Below, one piece after another: positions 8,304-16,681 of a stretch of DNA of 18,559 bases; position 1 is the stretch's first letter; every line of letters begins with the position of its first letter. This stretch comes from Paracoccaceae bacterium (GTDB taxonomy: Bacteria > Pseudomonadota > Alphaproteobacteria > Rhodobacterales > Rhodobacteraceae): the NCBI GenBank assembly GCA_003545125.1, contig DQCI01000167.1, forward strand, positions 3,098 through 21,656. Direction: 5' to 3'. Under the pieces are notes generated by a model that was given only the letters and a program-made list of their open reading frames with translations, did no database searches and was not told the DNA's origin. A program made the position numbers and the translations under genes.

Positions 8304-8330
8304 CCGTCATGCGGCGAGAAAGGACATCAC

Positions 8331-9212
8331 ATGGCCGACTTGGACGACATCAAGGACGGAAAGGACTTCGGACTGGACCGGCCCGCCGATACATCGAGCT
8401 TCTTTCTCAAGGGAAGCGCACATCTCGACTGGGGCATGAAGAACCGCCTCAGCCGCATCTTCAACCCGAAGACCGGGCGCACCGTCATGCTCGCCTTCGA
8501 CCACGGCTACTTCCAGGGGCCGACCACCGGGCTCGAGCGGATTGATCTGAATATCACGCCGCTGACCGAATACGCCGACGTACTGATGGCCACCCGCGGC
8601 GCGATGCGCTCGTCGATCTCGCCCACCACCCAAAAGCCGCTTGTGCTGCGCGCTTCGGGCGGCAACTCGATCCTCGGCGATCTCTCCGAGGAGACCGTGG
8701 CCGTCGACATCGAGGACGGGCTGCGGATGAACGCCGTCGCGATGGCGGCGCAGGTCTACATCGGCGGCACCTATCAGCACCAGTCGATCAAGAACGTGCT
8801 GAAGCTGATCGACACCGGCATGCGCTACGGCATGCCCACCCTCGCGGTCACCGGCGTCGGCAAGGACATGGCCAGAGACGCGCGCTACTTCGGGCTCGCC
8901 AGCCGGATCGCCGCCGAGATCGGCGCGCACTACGTCAAGACCTACTTCGTCGAGGAAGGGTTCGAACGGGTCACCGCCGGCTGCCCGGTGCCGATCGTCA
9001 TTGCCGGCGGCAAGAAGCTACCGGAGCTCGACGCGCTCGACATGGCCTACAGAGCAATCGACCAGGGCGCCTCGGGGGTCGACATGGGCCGCAACATCTT
9101 CCAGGCCGATGACCCGGTGGCGATGATCCAAGCTGTCTCCAAGGTGGTGCACGAGCTGGAGAAGCCCGAGAAGGCCTTCCAGATGTACAACGACCTCAAG
9201 GCCGGCGGCTGA
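8331..9212 (+). CDS. lsrF: phospho-AI-2 thiolase/aldolase LsrF
   Basis: DhnA/class I aldolase-fold TIM-barrel enzyme of 293 aa (E. coli LsrF 291). It transfers an acetyl group from the phospho-AI-2 derivative made by LsrG to CoA, completing AI-2 breakdown in the cytoplasm. The Schiff-base lysine lies at residue 203 in [14 protein letters not shown], the same number as in E. coli LsrF. Other conserved blocks are [17 protein letters not shown] (about 53-69), [19 protein letters not shown] (about 127-145) and PIVIAGGKK (about 221-229). The ATG at 8331 has AAGGA at 8320-8324 and matches the LsrF N-terminus. It is the last gene of the operon, followed by an intrinsic terminator. Confidence 0.94.
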   Translation: MADLDDIKDGKDFGLDRPADTSSFFLKGSAHLDWGMKNRLSRIFNPKTGRTVMLAFDHGYFQGPTTGLERIDLNITPLTEYADVLMATRGAMRSSISPTTQKPLVLRASGGNSILGDLSEETVAVDIEDGLRMNAVAMAAQVYIGGTYQHQSIKNVLKLIDTGMRYGMPTLAVTGVGKDMARDARYFGLASRIAAEIGAHYVKTYFVEEGFERVTAGCPVPIVIAGGKKLPELDALDMAYRAIDQGASGVDMGRNIFQADDPVAMIQAVSKVVHELEKPEKAFQMYNDLKAGG

Positions 9213-9240
9213 CAGGGGCCATCACTCCATCCGAAAAGCA

Positions 9241-9274
9241 CGCCCCGGCCCCCACGACCGGGGCGTTTGTTTTT
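9241..9274 (+). terminator. rho-independent terminator of the lsr operon
   Basis: A perfect 8-bp GC-rich stem (CGCCCCGG 9241-9248 with CCGGGGCG 9258-9265) and a 9-base loop are followed at once by TTTGTTTTT (9266-9274). It lies 28 bases after the lsrF stop and insulates the operon from the kinase gene downstream. Confidence 0.9.
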
Positions 9275-9324
9275 GGCGCGTCAGCCGGACCCGCCCGGCC
9301 GTGCGCGCGGCGTGTCACAGCCCC

Positions 9325-9351
9325 GAACAAGGCGCTGCCGCCCGATTGTTC
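9325..9351. promoter_or_regulatory. candidate operator dyad upstream of the sensor kinase
   Basis: GAACAA (9325-9330) and TTGTTC (9346-9351) are inverted repeats 21 bp apart start to start, about two helical turns. Another GAACA half-site is at 9363-9367. They lie 60-110 bases before the kinase ATG. No clear -35/-10 pair could be assigned. Operator function is inferred from symmetry and position alone. Confidence 0.3.
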
Positions 9352-9436
9352 ACACTTCGCCCGAACATCGTCCGATTTCTAACGAATTGCTGACCTAGGT
9401 TCGTGAGGAAGACCCAAGCAACGAGGCAAGTGGCCA

Positions 9437-10846
<1,410 letters not shown>

Positions 10847-11064
10847 CGCCGGGGTCCGCATCCGCGCCAGTTCCGGCCGCATCGACGCGGCATAAGCCGA
10901 AAACAGTTGAAGAAAGGGTTGGGGCTCGCGTAGAGATGAGCACGCGACAATGCGCGAACTTGCCGGTTGCAGCTGGTGCGAGTGCCGCCCTGTTTCATGT
11001 GCGCCGTTCCCGAGGTGCGATGGAGTATTTTGCGGGCTTTCAACCGACAGCGTTGACGCCGAAC

Positions 11065-11068
11065 GGAG
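11065..11068 (+). promoter_or_regulatory. ribosome binding site of the CheY-like gene
   Basis: GGAG lies 6 bases before the ATG at 11075. It supports separate translation of the receiver gene rather than coupling to the kinase. The 228-base gap upstream shows no recognised gene, and no intrinsic terminator was found after the kinase. Confidence 0.65.
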
Positions 11069-11074
11069 TTCGAA

Positions 11075-11464
11075 ATGAGCAAGCTTGAACGGATCCTGCA
11101 CGTCGATGACGATGAGGACATCCGCACGCTCACCAAAATGGCGCTCGAGCTTGTCGGAAAATACCAGGTCGAGCAGTTTCCGACCGGCGAGGCTGCGTTG
11201 GAACAGCCAGAGGGGCTGACCGCGCAGCTGTTCTTGCTCGACTACATGATGCCCGGGATGAGCGGCGAGGAGCTCTGGCGCCGCCTCAAGGAGGTGCCGG
11301 ACCTCGGAGCGGTGCCCGTGGTGTTCATGACGGCGAAGACGGAGGCCGCCTTCACCGAGCGGCTGATCAACATGGGTGCGCTTGCCATAATCACGAAGCC
11401 TTTCGAGATCGGTGAATTGAGCGCGCAGATCGCGCAGATCTGGGACAAGCACGAAGCCGGCTAG
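11075..11464 (+). CDS. single-domain response regulator (CheY-like)
   Basis: A 129-aa stand-alone receiver domain with no output domain. The acidic pocket is D11-D12-D13 in LHVDDDED, the phospho-acceptor is Asp56 in LFLLDYMMPGMSG, the switch Thr is Thr86 in VVFMTAK and the conserved Lys is Lys108 in IITKPF. All catalytic positions are intact, so it should be phosphorylatable. It may carry phosphate between the six-TM kinase upstream and the Hpt protein encoded convergently 64 bases away, or act by protein binding. This pairing is inferred from gene neighbourhood. Confidence 0.92.
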   Translation: MSKLERILHVDDDEDIRTLTKMALELVGKYQVEQFPTGEAALEQPEGLTAQLFLLDYMMPGMSGEELWRRLKEVPDLGAVPVVFMTAKTEAAFTERLINMGALAIITKPFEIGELSAQIAQIWDKHEAG

Positions 11465-11528
11465 GCTTTCGCGCCGACCCCTTTCGCCCCCCACTCATAC
11501 GCGATCAGCGGCGCCTGTCCGGGCATGG

Positions 11529-12095
11529 TCAAGCCCGGCAGTCGTCGTTTTCCGCGCAGATGGTTTCGATAAGACCCATCAGCTTGCAGATCCGCGAGAC
11601 CGCGTCATGCCGCATGTCCGCGGTGCTTTCGAGCTTGTAGGCGGCGATGGCCGCTTCGGCCTGTCGCGCCGTATCGCCGAGGTCGGCGAATCCGAGGGTC
11701 TTGCCGACGCCGGCGATTCGGTGGGCGACAAACTGGGCCTCATCCAGCGATGCGCCAAGCCCGTCGGGTCCGGGGGTCTTGAAGGTGTCGCAGTCGAGCT
11801 TCCTGCGGTATTCCAGTAAACGGGCCATGAATTCGATGCGGCTCTTTTTCACCGCCGCCTCTACGGCCGCGTAGACGCCCGCCGGCATGTCCCCGCCGGG
11901 TCCGGGCGTGGTATCCGGGGGGCTGGACTTCGGCATCCGGGGATGAAGGCCGCGGCCGTCATGGCCCCTGCGTTGTTCCGCTTCCTCCGCTTCGCCCTCT
12001 TCGGCAAGCGTGCTGTCCGCCTGCGCATTGCGCAGCGCAGCGAGGGCGGCCAGTCGTACTGCGGTGGTGCTACCACCGCGGTCGATGTCATGCAT
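11529..12095 (-). CDS. Hpt (histidine phosphotransfer) domain protein
   Basis: Protein of 188 aa. The N-terminal 65 residues are Ala/Glu/Pro/Gly-rich and probably unstructured. Residues about 70-185 form an all-helical Hpt-like domain. The phospho-acceptor is His125 in AHRIAGVGKTLGFADLGDTA, matching the Hpt pattern H-R-[IL]-x-G-x-x-x-x-[FL]-G. There is no kinase or receiver part, so it is a stand-alone phosphate shuttle. The ATG at 12095 has GAGG 7 bases upstream and overlaps the 3' end of the preceding regulator gene by 8 bp, indicating coupled translation with that REC protein, its most likely partner. Met54 and Met70 would be later starts sparing only the disordered part. It converges on the CheY-like gene. 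Confidence 0.8.
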   Translation of the reverse strand: MHDIDRGGSTTAVRLAALAALRNAQADSTLAEEGEAEEAEQRRGHDGRGLHPRMPKSSPPDTTPGPGGDMPAGVYAAVEAAVKKSRIEFMARLLEYRRKLDCDTFKTPGPDGLGASLDEAQFVAHRIAGVGKTLGFADLGDTARQAEAAIAAYKLESTADMRHDAVSRICKLMGLIETICAENDDCRA

Positions 12096-13419
12096 TCGAA
12101 TACCTCAATGAACCCGGCCCCTCGCCGGAGATCGGCAGAACCTCGGCGTTTCCGCCGGCCTTCTCGGCTGGCTCGCCCAAAGCCGTCTCGGGATCGGCCT
12201 TCTTCTTCGATTGGTTGGGAGGGTTGGGGAAAAGCTTCGTCGAGTTCTTCATGCTCTTCTTCAGCGTCATGGCGTCCCTTTTTTTGAACGCGCTGGTGCG
12301 TGGTTTGGCCTTCTCCTTCGCCTTCGCCGCTTTCGGATGTTCCCCGATCTCGGAACTCAACTGGTCGCGCAGCATTTCCTTGAATTCGTCGCGCAGTGTG
12401 TCCTCGCGCTCTTCCGTCTCGCGCTTGAGCCGGGTGAACGGATGGGCCCACTCGCGGCCGGGCCGCGCCTTGCCCTCGTGGCGCAGGAGCGGATCGGCGG
12501 TGATCCGCACCTTCTCGACCGCGGTCCAGATCGCTTTGCTGAGTTCACCGCGGGTCGGCAGCCGAACCGGTACAGCGGGGCCGATCACCAGCTTCGCCTC
12601 CGAGGGCAGCTTGCCGGCATGCTTGCCTTCGCTCTCCTCGATGGCGAAGGCGATCTCCGATCCAAGTGTCTTCAGCGCGTGCTGCCCTTTTCGCGGGATG
12701 ACGCCAACGAATTCGCCGTTGCCGCGATAGGTGACGAAGGCCTCGTGCTCGGCGAGGTTGCCGATCAGCGAGGCCGCGGCGGTGCTGAGCAGGTTCTTGA
12801 ATTCGAGCGGCGGGAGCTTGTGGTGAAGCTCCCGCACGTTGCGGATCTTGGCCGCGAAGACGGTGGAGAGGAACAGCACCCCGCGACCGGACTGGTAGAG
12901 GTAATTCTCGAAAGCGGGGTAGCGCAGAAGCCGGTCCATCTTGCCGATGTCGATCGCTTCTTCGAGGTCGTACTGGGTCGACCGGTCGAGCACTTCGATC
13001 AGGCTGTCGACAACGCCGGCGGCCTCGGCGAGCGATTTGCGCTCGCGCATCAGTTGTTCGGCAAGTCCGAGGCGCACGATGATCTCGGTCGGGTCGAAGG
13101 GCTTTGACAGGTAGTCCGTCGCCCCGGCGGCGAACGCGCGATCGATGTAGGATTTCTCCGACATCGCCGTCAGCATCAGGATCGGCGTGCGCGCGTATTG
13201 CGGAATATCGCGGATCCGGGCGCAAAGCGTGATCCCGTCCATGCCACCCATCTGGATGTCGAGCAGGAAGCAATCGAACGGCACCTTGGCCTCGGAGACA
13301 ACCTCGAGCGCGCGTTCGGCCGAAGGGCAGGTCTGCACTTCGCCGTATTCAGCGCTCTCGAGTACTTCGGTGAGAAGTCCGAGGATGATGCTGTCGTCAT
13401 CGACAGCCAGGATTTTCAT
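12088..13419 (-). CDS. response regulator with degenerate GGDEF domain (paralogue A)
   Basis: Protein of 443 aa. Receiver domain 1-120: acidic D7-D8-D9, phospho-acceptor Asp54 in FLLDIQMGGMDG, Thr84 in LMLTAM, Lys106 in YLSKPFD. After a linker, residues about 168-270 look like a worn diguanylate cyclase: FENYLYQSGRG, a helix, then TYRGNGEFVGVIP (230-242), where GNGEF replaces GGDEF. Catalytic activity is therefore unlikely and a scaffold or ligand-reading role is more plausible. The last 100 residues are charged and Lys-rich and probably disordered. Start at 13419 fits MKILAVDDD; an upstream ATG at 13443 (MPIIFGWLA) has a better ribosome site, GGAAAG. It is coupled to the Hpt gene downstream and paralogous to the regulator at 14931-15950, including a shared 20-base DNA block coding TYRGNG. 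Confidence 0.85.
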   Translation of the reverse strand: MKILAVDDDSIILGLLTEVLESAEYGEVQTCPSAERALEVVSEAKVPFDCFLLDIQMGGMDGITLCARIRDIPQYARTPILMLTAMSEKSYIDRAFAAGATDYLSKPFDPTEIIVRLGLAEQLMRERKSLAEAAGVVDSLIEVLDRSTQYDLEEAIDIGKMDRLLRYPAFENYLYQSGRGVLFLSTVFAAKIRNVRELHHKLPPLEFKNLLSTAAASLIGNLAEHEAFVTYRGNGEFVGVIPRKGQHALKTLGSEIAFAIEESEGKHAGKLPSEAKLVIGPAVPVRLPTRGELSKAIWTAVEKVRITADPLLRHEGKARPGREWAHPFTRLKRETEEREDTLRDEFKEMLRDQLSSEIGEHPKAAKAKEKAKPRTSAFKKRDAMTLKKSMKNSTKLFPNPPNQSKKKADPETALGEPAEKAGGNAEVLPISGEGPGSLRYSNA

Positions 13420-13571
13420 GGCCAACCATCCGAATATGATGGGCATCCGGGCTTTCCGGACACCGGTTGCGTACTCACGCGACACATGCGTCACTCGTTC
13501 AGGTTCGATTTTTGCTAGAAAATTTGCCGATTCAGAGGCATTCGCACGACGAGATCATGCAGGAGGAAAAA

Positions 13572-13844
13572 ATGGCCCCTCGCCGGGCTGTTTTATCGCG
13601 ATCGGGAAACGCCGACAGGCGCCTTCGTGCCGAAACCGCTTCGCCGTGGCCACGCGGCGGCGGTGCTTTCTTGGGGTCCAGATCGGCAGCGGATGTGCCG
13701 CAAGCCCTTGATTCGGCGTGCGGGCGTGCCTCAGTGCAGGGTCTGCGTCACCTTGAAAAGAGCGGCCTGACTGCGGGTTCCGTCGATCTGGAAGCGGCGC
13801 CCGACCGGCACGGCAGCAAGCTCGAGCCTTCTGAGCCAGCGTGA
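13572..13844 (+). CDS. possible small ORF antisense to the luxI 3' end
   Basis: A 90-codon frame starting MAPRRAVLSRSGNADRR is preceded by AGGAGG (13561-13566) five bases before the ATG, the best ribosome site seen outside the lsr genes. It lies in the 311-base gap between paralogue A and luxI and runs 114 bases into the luxI end on the opposite strand. Against it: the product is Arg/Ala/Gly/Ser-rich without recognisable domains, and it uses codons rare for this GC-rich DNA (TTA, AGA). It may be a real short gene, an antisense transcript, or chance. Confidence 0.25.
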   Translation: MAPRRAVLSRSGNADRRLRAETASPWPRGGGAFLGSRSAADVPQALDSACGRASVQGLRHLEKSGLTAGSVDLEAAPDRHGSKLEPSEPA

Positions 13845-14384
13845 AAACACCGCCGGGACGATGCCGATCACATGGGTCGCACCCACTTCGCTCGCGGTGA
13901 CCGTCATCTGCTGCATCAAGACGCCCTGGACATGCGCCCGGCGGGAGGCAGTCACCTCTTCGGTGATGAACAGCCGCGAGGCTTCCCAGACCTTCGGGTC
14001 GACCGGCGCGTCGAGGAACAGCACATCGCGCGGGATCGGGTCAAGCAGGCCGAGTTGGGCGTCGCGCAACATGTAGGAATAGATGCCGCACCGCGACGTG
14101 GTCGGCATCAGCCGGACACCGCCGAGGATCTGCCCGAACTCGTGGATCACCACCCATTTGGCGAAGGGTGTGTCGTATTGGTCGAACTCCATGCCGTCGA
14201 CCATGGGAACATCCCAGTTCAACTGGTCGATGAACACGCGTTTTCGCGCTTCCATGAAGCTGACAAGCAGATCGCCATACTGGCTCATTGTCCGGAACGA
14301 GATCGTCGTGGCGCGGACCCGCCCATCGGTCTCAGGCGCAAACCCATCCGGCTTGCGCAACAGGTCCGGAAAGTGCCTGGACAC
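13731..14384 (-). CDS. LuxI-family N-acyl-homoserine lactone synthase
   Basis: Autoinducer synthase that makes an AHL from S-adenosylmethionine and an acyl carrier; 217 aa with the chosen start. All the hallmark LuxI residues are seen: R47, F51 and W57 in EARKRVFIDQLNW, E66/D68/D71 in MEFDQYD, R91 in GGVRLMPTT, and E134/R137 in WEASRLFI. The block SRCGIYSYMLRDAQLGLLD is typical of Rhodobacterales synthases. The family alignment begins about eight codons before Met33 (MSQYGDLL), so that Met is too late. The GTG at 14384 has AGGGA five bases upstream; the frame also reaches an ATG at 14489, close to the predicted transcription start. No luxR-type gene flanks it; instead REC/GGDEF-like regulators lie on both sides in the same orientation. 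Acyl chain specificity cannot be read from sequence. Confidence 0.93.
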   Translation of the reverse strand: MSRHFPDLLRKPDGFAPETDGRVRATTISFRTMSQYGDLLVSFMEARKRVFIDQLNWDVPMVDGMEFDQYDTPFAKWVVIHEFGQILGGVRLMPTTSRCGIYSYMLRDAQLGLLDPIPRDVLFLDAPVDPKVWEASRLFITEEVTASRRAHVQGVLMQQMTVTASEVGATHVIGIVPAVFSRWLRRLELAAVPVGRRFQIDGTRSQAALFKVTQTLH

Positions 14385-14389
14385 GACTG

Positions 14390-14394
14390 TCCCT
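14390..14394 (-). promoter_or_regulatory. ribosome binding site deciding the luxI start
   Basis: On the minus strand AGGGA stands 5 bases before a GTG at 14384. The next in-frame ATG candidates (14489, 14288) have no comparable site. This start gives the usual LuxI length of about 217 aa. Confidence 0.5.
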
Positions 14395-14500
14395 GGCGCT
14401 GCCGGTTCCAATTCCGGAAACACCCACGACTTGCTACCACTATGATCGATCGCCCCCGGCACTGCACCCACCCACCAAGTTCGTTGCATTATTCGAACTA

Positions 14501-14529
14501 GTTATTGAATCCTGGGGCGAATTGTTCAA
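14501..14529 (-). promoter_or_regulatory. candidate luxI promoter
   Basis: On the minus strand, TTGAAC (-35, 14524-14529) and AATAAC (-10, 14501-14506) are separated by exactly 17 bases within an AT-rich patch that stands out from its surroundings. A dyad ATTGAA (14504-14509) / TTCAAT (14525-14530), 21 bp apart, overlaps both elements, a layout that would suit a repressor or a contacting activator. Predicted start of transcription is near 14494, leaving a leader of about 110 bases before the GTG. Confidence 0.45.
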
Positions 14530-14530
14530 T

Positions 14531-14930
14531 GGGAAAACCATAATCAAACCGAAAAGTTGCCATATTTGCCGATCTGGAAACGATTTCGCCGCGCGCGCGC
14601 AAGGGCACGGGCGCGAGAGACGCGCCAATTGGCACGCCATTCCTGGCGACGATGGATGGAGGCTTTGCGTGCCGTTCCGGTCACGGATGCTACAAGGCTT
14701 TGAATCGGCGGGCGTTCTTGCAGCGAAGTTCGGCGTCGGCGCAAGTACGTGTGGAATCACTTGGCACGGACGCCGGTTTCGCATCGCGGCCTGAGCGCGG
14801 TGCCCAAAAACCGGGCATCCAGCCCGTTCGGCAGGCTCCGAACCAGACGTGGCGAATCGGACGCCGGATCACCCGCCCGCCCACTCGACATGTCCCTGAC
14901 CGATTCTGCGACGCGCGACCTTGCGCGGGC
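14531..14930. other. 400-bp stretch without a recognised gene
   Basis: This lies between the 3' end of the paralogue B regulator and the luxI promoter. The part near luxI is AT-rich; from about 14590 it becomes GC-rich. A 6-bp stem GGCGCG/CGCGCC with loop AGAGA is at 14610-14626 but lacks a T-run. Open frames on both strands have no family resemblance and no good ribosome sites. No terminator was found for the upstream regulator, so read-through into luxI is possible. Confidence 0.5.
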
Positions 14931-15950
14931 TCACATCAGCGGTTCGCCGGCCCCGTCGTCCCATTGACCGGTGCCATCGTTGAGGCGGTCGTTGTTGAGG
15001 AAACGCTTCGGCGCGTCCAGCAGATCGCCGAGGCCCGGGTTCTGCGCTTCGACGCTCTCGATCGCCAGTTCCAGCGACGCCAGCACGCCGGCGCCGGTGC
15101 CGGTGCCAAGCGGGACCTGGTCACCCACATACAGGCTGGACGGGATCCGTCCCAGGGTCGGATGCACGACCCGGTGACGTTTGTTCAGAGCTTTCTGCAT
15201 CGCGTTGCGCCGACCCTGCAGACGCCGGTCGGGCACGCAGAGAAAGATGCCGTTGCCGCGATAGGTGAGGATGCCGCCCACGGCCAGGAGCGCGGTGCGC
15301 ACCTCCTGGGCCACGTCATGGATCAACGCGCGGAAATCTTCGGGGCTGAACTGGGCGTGGATCTGTTCCACCCCGCCGATCTTCACGGCGATGGCCGAGA
15401 CCCTGTAGAGACGCCGGTTCAGGAGCTGGCGGACGTAGTTCTCGAACTCGCCATAGTCGATCGCGCCTTCCACCTCGGGCAGCGAGATCGGGTCATCAAG
15501 GCGCGATCCCCGTGCCAGATCCGCTTCGCCAACGTCGGGGTCCGGTCCGGCCTCGGAGCTGTGCCGAGCCTTGGCTTCGGCGGCCTCCCCCGCGGCGTGG
15601 ATACGGATCTGGAGATCGTAGAAGTCGAACGGCTTGGTAACATAGTCGGTCGCCCCGGCCGCGAAGGCCCGGTCGACGTGATCCTTGTCTTCCATCGCCG
15701 TGAGCATGATGATCGGCGTGTGCCGGTACTCAGGGCGTTCACGGATGAACTCGACGAGGGTAATGCCGTCAACCCCAGGCATCTGGATATCGACCAGGAA
15801 ACAGTCGAACACGGCACCCGGCTCGCCGACCGCAGCAAGCGCATCGCGCGCCGAATGCTCGGCCCGCACCTCATGTTGCGCGGACAGGCTCAGGTACTGG
15901 GTGACGAGTTCAAGGATCGCCGGATCGTCGTCAATAACTAGGACTTTCAT
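14931..15950 (-). CDS. response regulator with degenerate GGDEF domain (paralogue B)
   Basis: Protein of 339 aa. Receiver: acidic D7-D8-D9, phospho-acceptor Asp54 in FLVDIQMPGVDG, Thr84 in IMLTAM, Lys106 in YVTKPFD, the same residue numbers as paralogue A. A hydrophilic linker (about 120-160) leads to a GGDEF-like domain: FENYVRQLLNRRLYRVSAIA, then TYRGNGIFLCVP (229-240), where GNGIF replaces GGDEF and even the last acidic residue is gone. It should not make c-di-GMP. The C-terminus (about 260-339) has no recognised motif. The ATG at 15950 follows GGGGGGTGGA directly; an ATG at 15974 lacks a ribosome site. It lies upstream of luxI in the same orientation with a 546-base gap to the chosen luxI start. 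Confidence 0.85.
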   Translation of the reverse strand: MKVLVIDDDPAILELVTQYLSLSAQHEVRAEHSARDALAAVGEPGAVFDCFLVDIQMPGVDGITLVEFIRERPEYRHTPIIMLTAMEDKDHVDRAFAAGATDYVTKPFDFYDLQIRIHAAGEAAEAKARHSSEAGPDPDVGEADLARGSRLDDPISLPEVEGAIDYGEFENYVRQLLNRRLYRVSAIAVKIGGVEQIHAQFSPEDFRALIHDVAQEVRTALLAVGGILTYRGNGIFLCVPDRRLQGRRNAMQKALNKRHRVVHPTLGRIPSSLYVGDQVPLGTGTGAGVLASLELAIESVEAQNPGLGDLLDAPKRFLNNDRLNDGTGQWDDGAGEPLM

Positions 15951-16038
15951 TCCACCCCCCGTGGGTTGGATCATTCGATATGCAAGTTTCTAGGCAAAGA
16001 ATGCGACCTTGCTCTGCCGAACCGACGACAAAATCGGG

Positions 16039-16066
16039 GATATTCTGGGTCATGGTTTACAAACAA
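16039..16066 (-). promoter_or_regulatory. possible promoter of the paralogue B regulator
   Basis: On the minus strand TTGTTT (16061-16066) and AATATC (16039-16044) are 16 bases apart, about 90 bases before the regulator's ATG, in an AT-richer patch. Both boxes are only partial matches to consensus, so this is a weak call. Confidence 0.25.
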
Positions 16067-16257
16067 GGCGGCCGCCCGGGCGCGCTGGATGTTGGGGCAA
16101 TCACCGCGGCCGTTGGCCCGCAGGCGGTGTCGTTGGCAACCTGGATCGCGTCTTGGTCGTCCAACACCCGGGTGATCGGCTCGGCCGGCCCGAAGCTCTC
16201 TTCAGCGTAGATCGCGATGTCCGGGGTCACGCCGCCGATCAACATCGCGATTTCCAT
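16057..16257 (-). pseudogene. aldehyde dehydrogenase fragment
   Basis: About 50 residues (GGVTPDIAIYAEESFGPAEP, then a stretch ending in ITRVLDDQDAIQVANDT) match the late catalytic-domain region of NAD-dependent aldehyde dehydrogenases, where VTPxMxIYxEESFGP and ANDTxYGL are standard. Both the roughly 350 residues before it, including the catalytic Cys, and the C-terminal part after it are missing. The wording is nearest to the benzaldehyde/vanillin/salicylaldehyde dehydrogenase group, but the piece is too short to be sure. It has no ribosome site of its own worth noting. It follows a broken dehydrogenase gene on the same strand, so the two probably decayed together. Confidence 0.65.
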
Positions 16258-16279
16258 CCATTCACTCCCCGAGAATGTG

Positions 16280-16536
16280 TCAGGCGAGGCCGTTCAAGGT
16301 CGCGTCGATACGGGCGCGCAGGCCCCCGTCGGCGGCGATATCGGTGCCGCGCAGCCAGACAGACCCATCCGACAGCAGCAAGGCCACCAGCCGGGCGATG
16401 TCGGTTGGTCTGCCAGGCCGGTCGATGATCTACGTGCCCCCTCGGCCCACTCGCCGAGGCTTTCGAGGAAACCGTTTTGGATCGGCGTGTCGATGCGCGG
16501 GTGAAAGGGGCCCGGGGCGAACTCGCTGCCCTTGAG
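16280..16536 (-). pseudogene. short-chain dehydrogenase C-terminal remnant, frameshifted
   Basis: Two adjoining minus-strand frames together give the C-terminal third of an SDR. The first reads GSEFAPGPFHPRIDTPIQ then NGFLESLGEWAEGAR; the second reads IIDRPGRPTDIARLVALLLS followed by DGSVWLRGTDIAADGGLRA and stops at 16280-16282. They meet at about 16430, where the second frame is preceded by TAG, consistent with loss of one base (restored reading AR-x-IIDRPGRP). The pattern (APGP..TPI, then GRPxDIAxxVxxLLSD, then G.DI..DGG) is typical of classical SDRs such as coniferyl-alcohol dehydrogenase types. The Rossmann-fold N-terminus and the active-site YxxxK are not recognisable upstream, because 16540-16680 is already scrambled. 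Confidence 0.65.
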
Positions 16537-16681
16537 AGGCACTGTCTTGCCGCAAAGGAGCGGCGCGCCGACATGGCCCCCGGCGCCTGCCGCGCCATCG
16601 TTTCGCGGCCCGATGGGGAAGATCCGGTCGAGCTCCGGTGGGGGTTTTCCGACTGGCCGTGAGCGGTCCGGCGGCTGGTGG

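Noticed and set aside
10936..11088. Fifty-codon frame between the kinase and the CheY-like gene
   Set aside because: It has no ribosome site upstream of its ATG and no family resemblance. Its end only coincidentally overlaps the receiver start.
11519..11538. CCGGGC/GCCCGG stem between the converging CheY-like and Hpt genes as a bidirectional terminator
   Set aside because: Short stem, no T-run on either strand, and it overlaps the Hpt coding end.
14610..14626. GGCGCG/CGCGCC stem-loop as a terminator of the paralogue B regulator
   Set aside because: The stem is only 6 bp and neither side has a T-run, so it does not meet the pattern of an intrinsic terminator.
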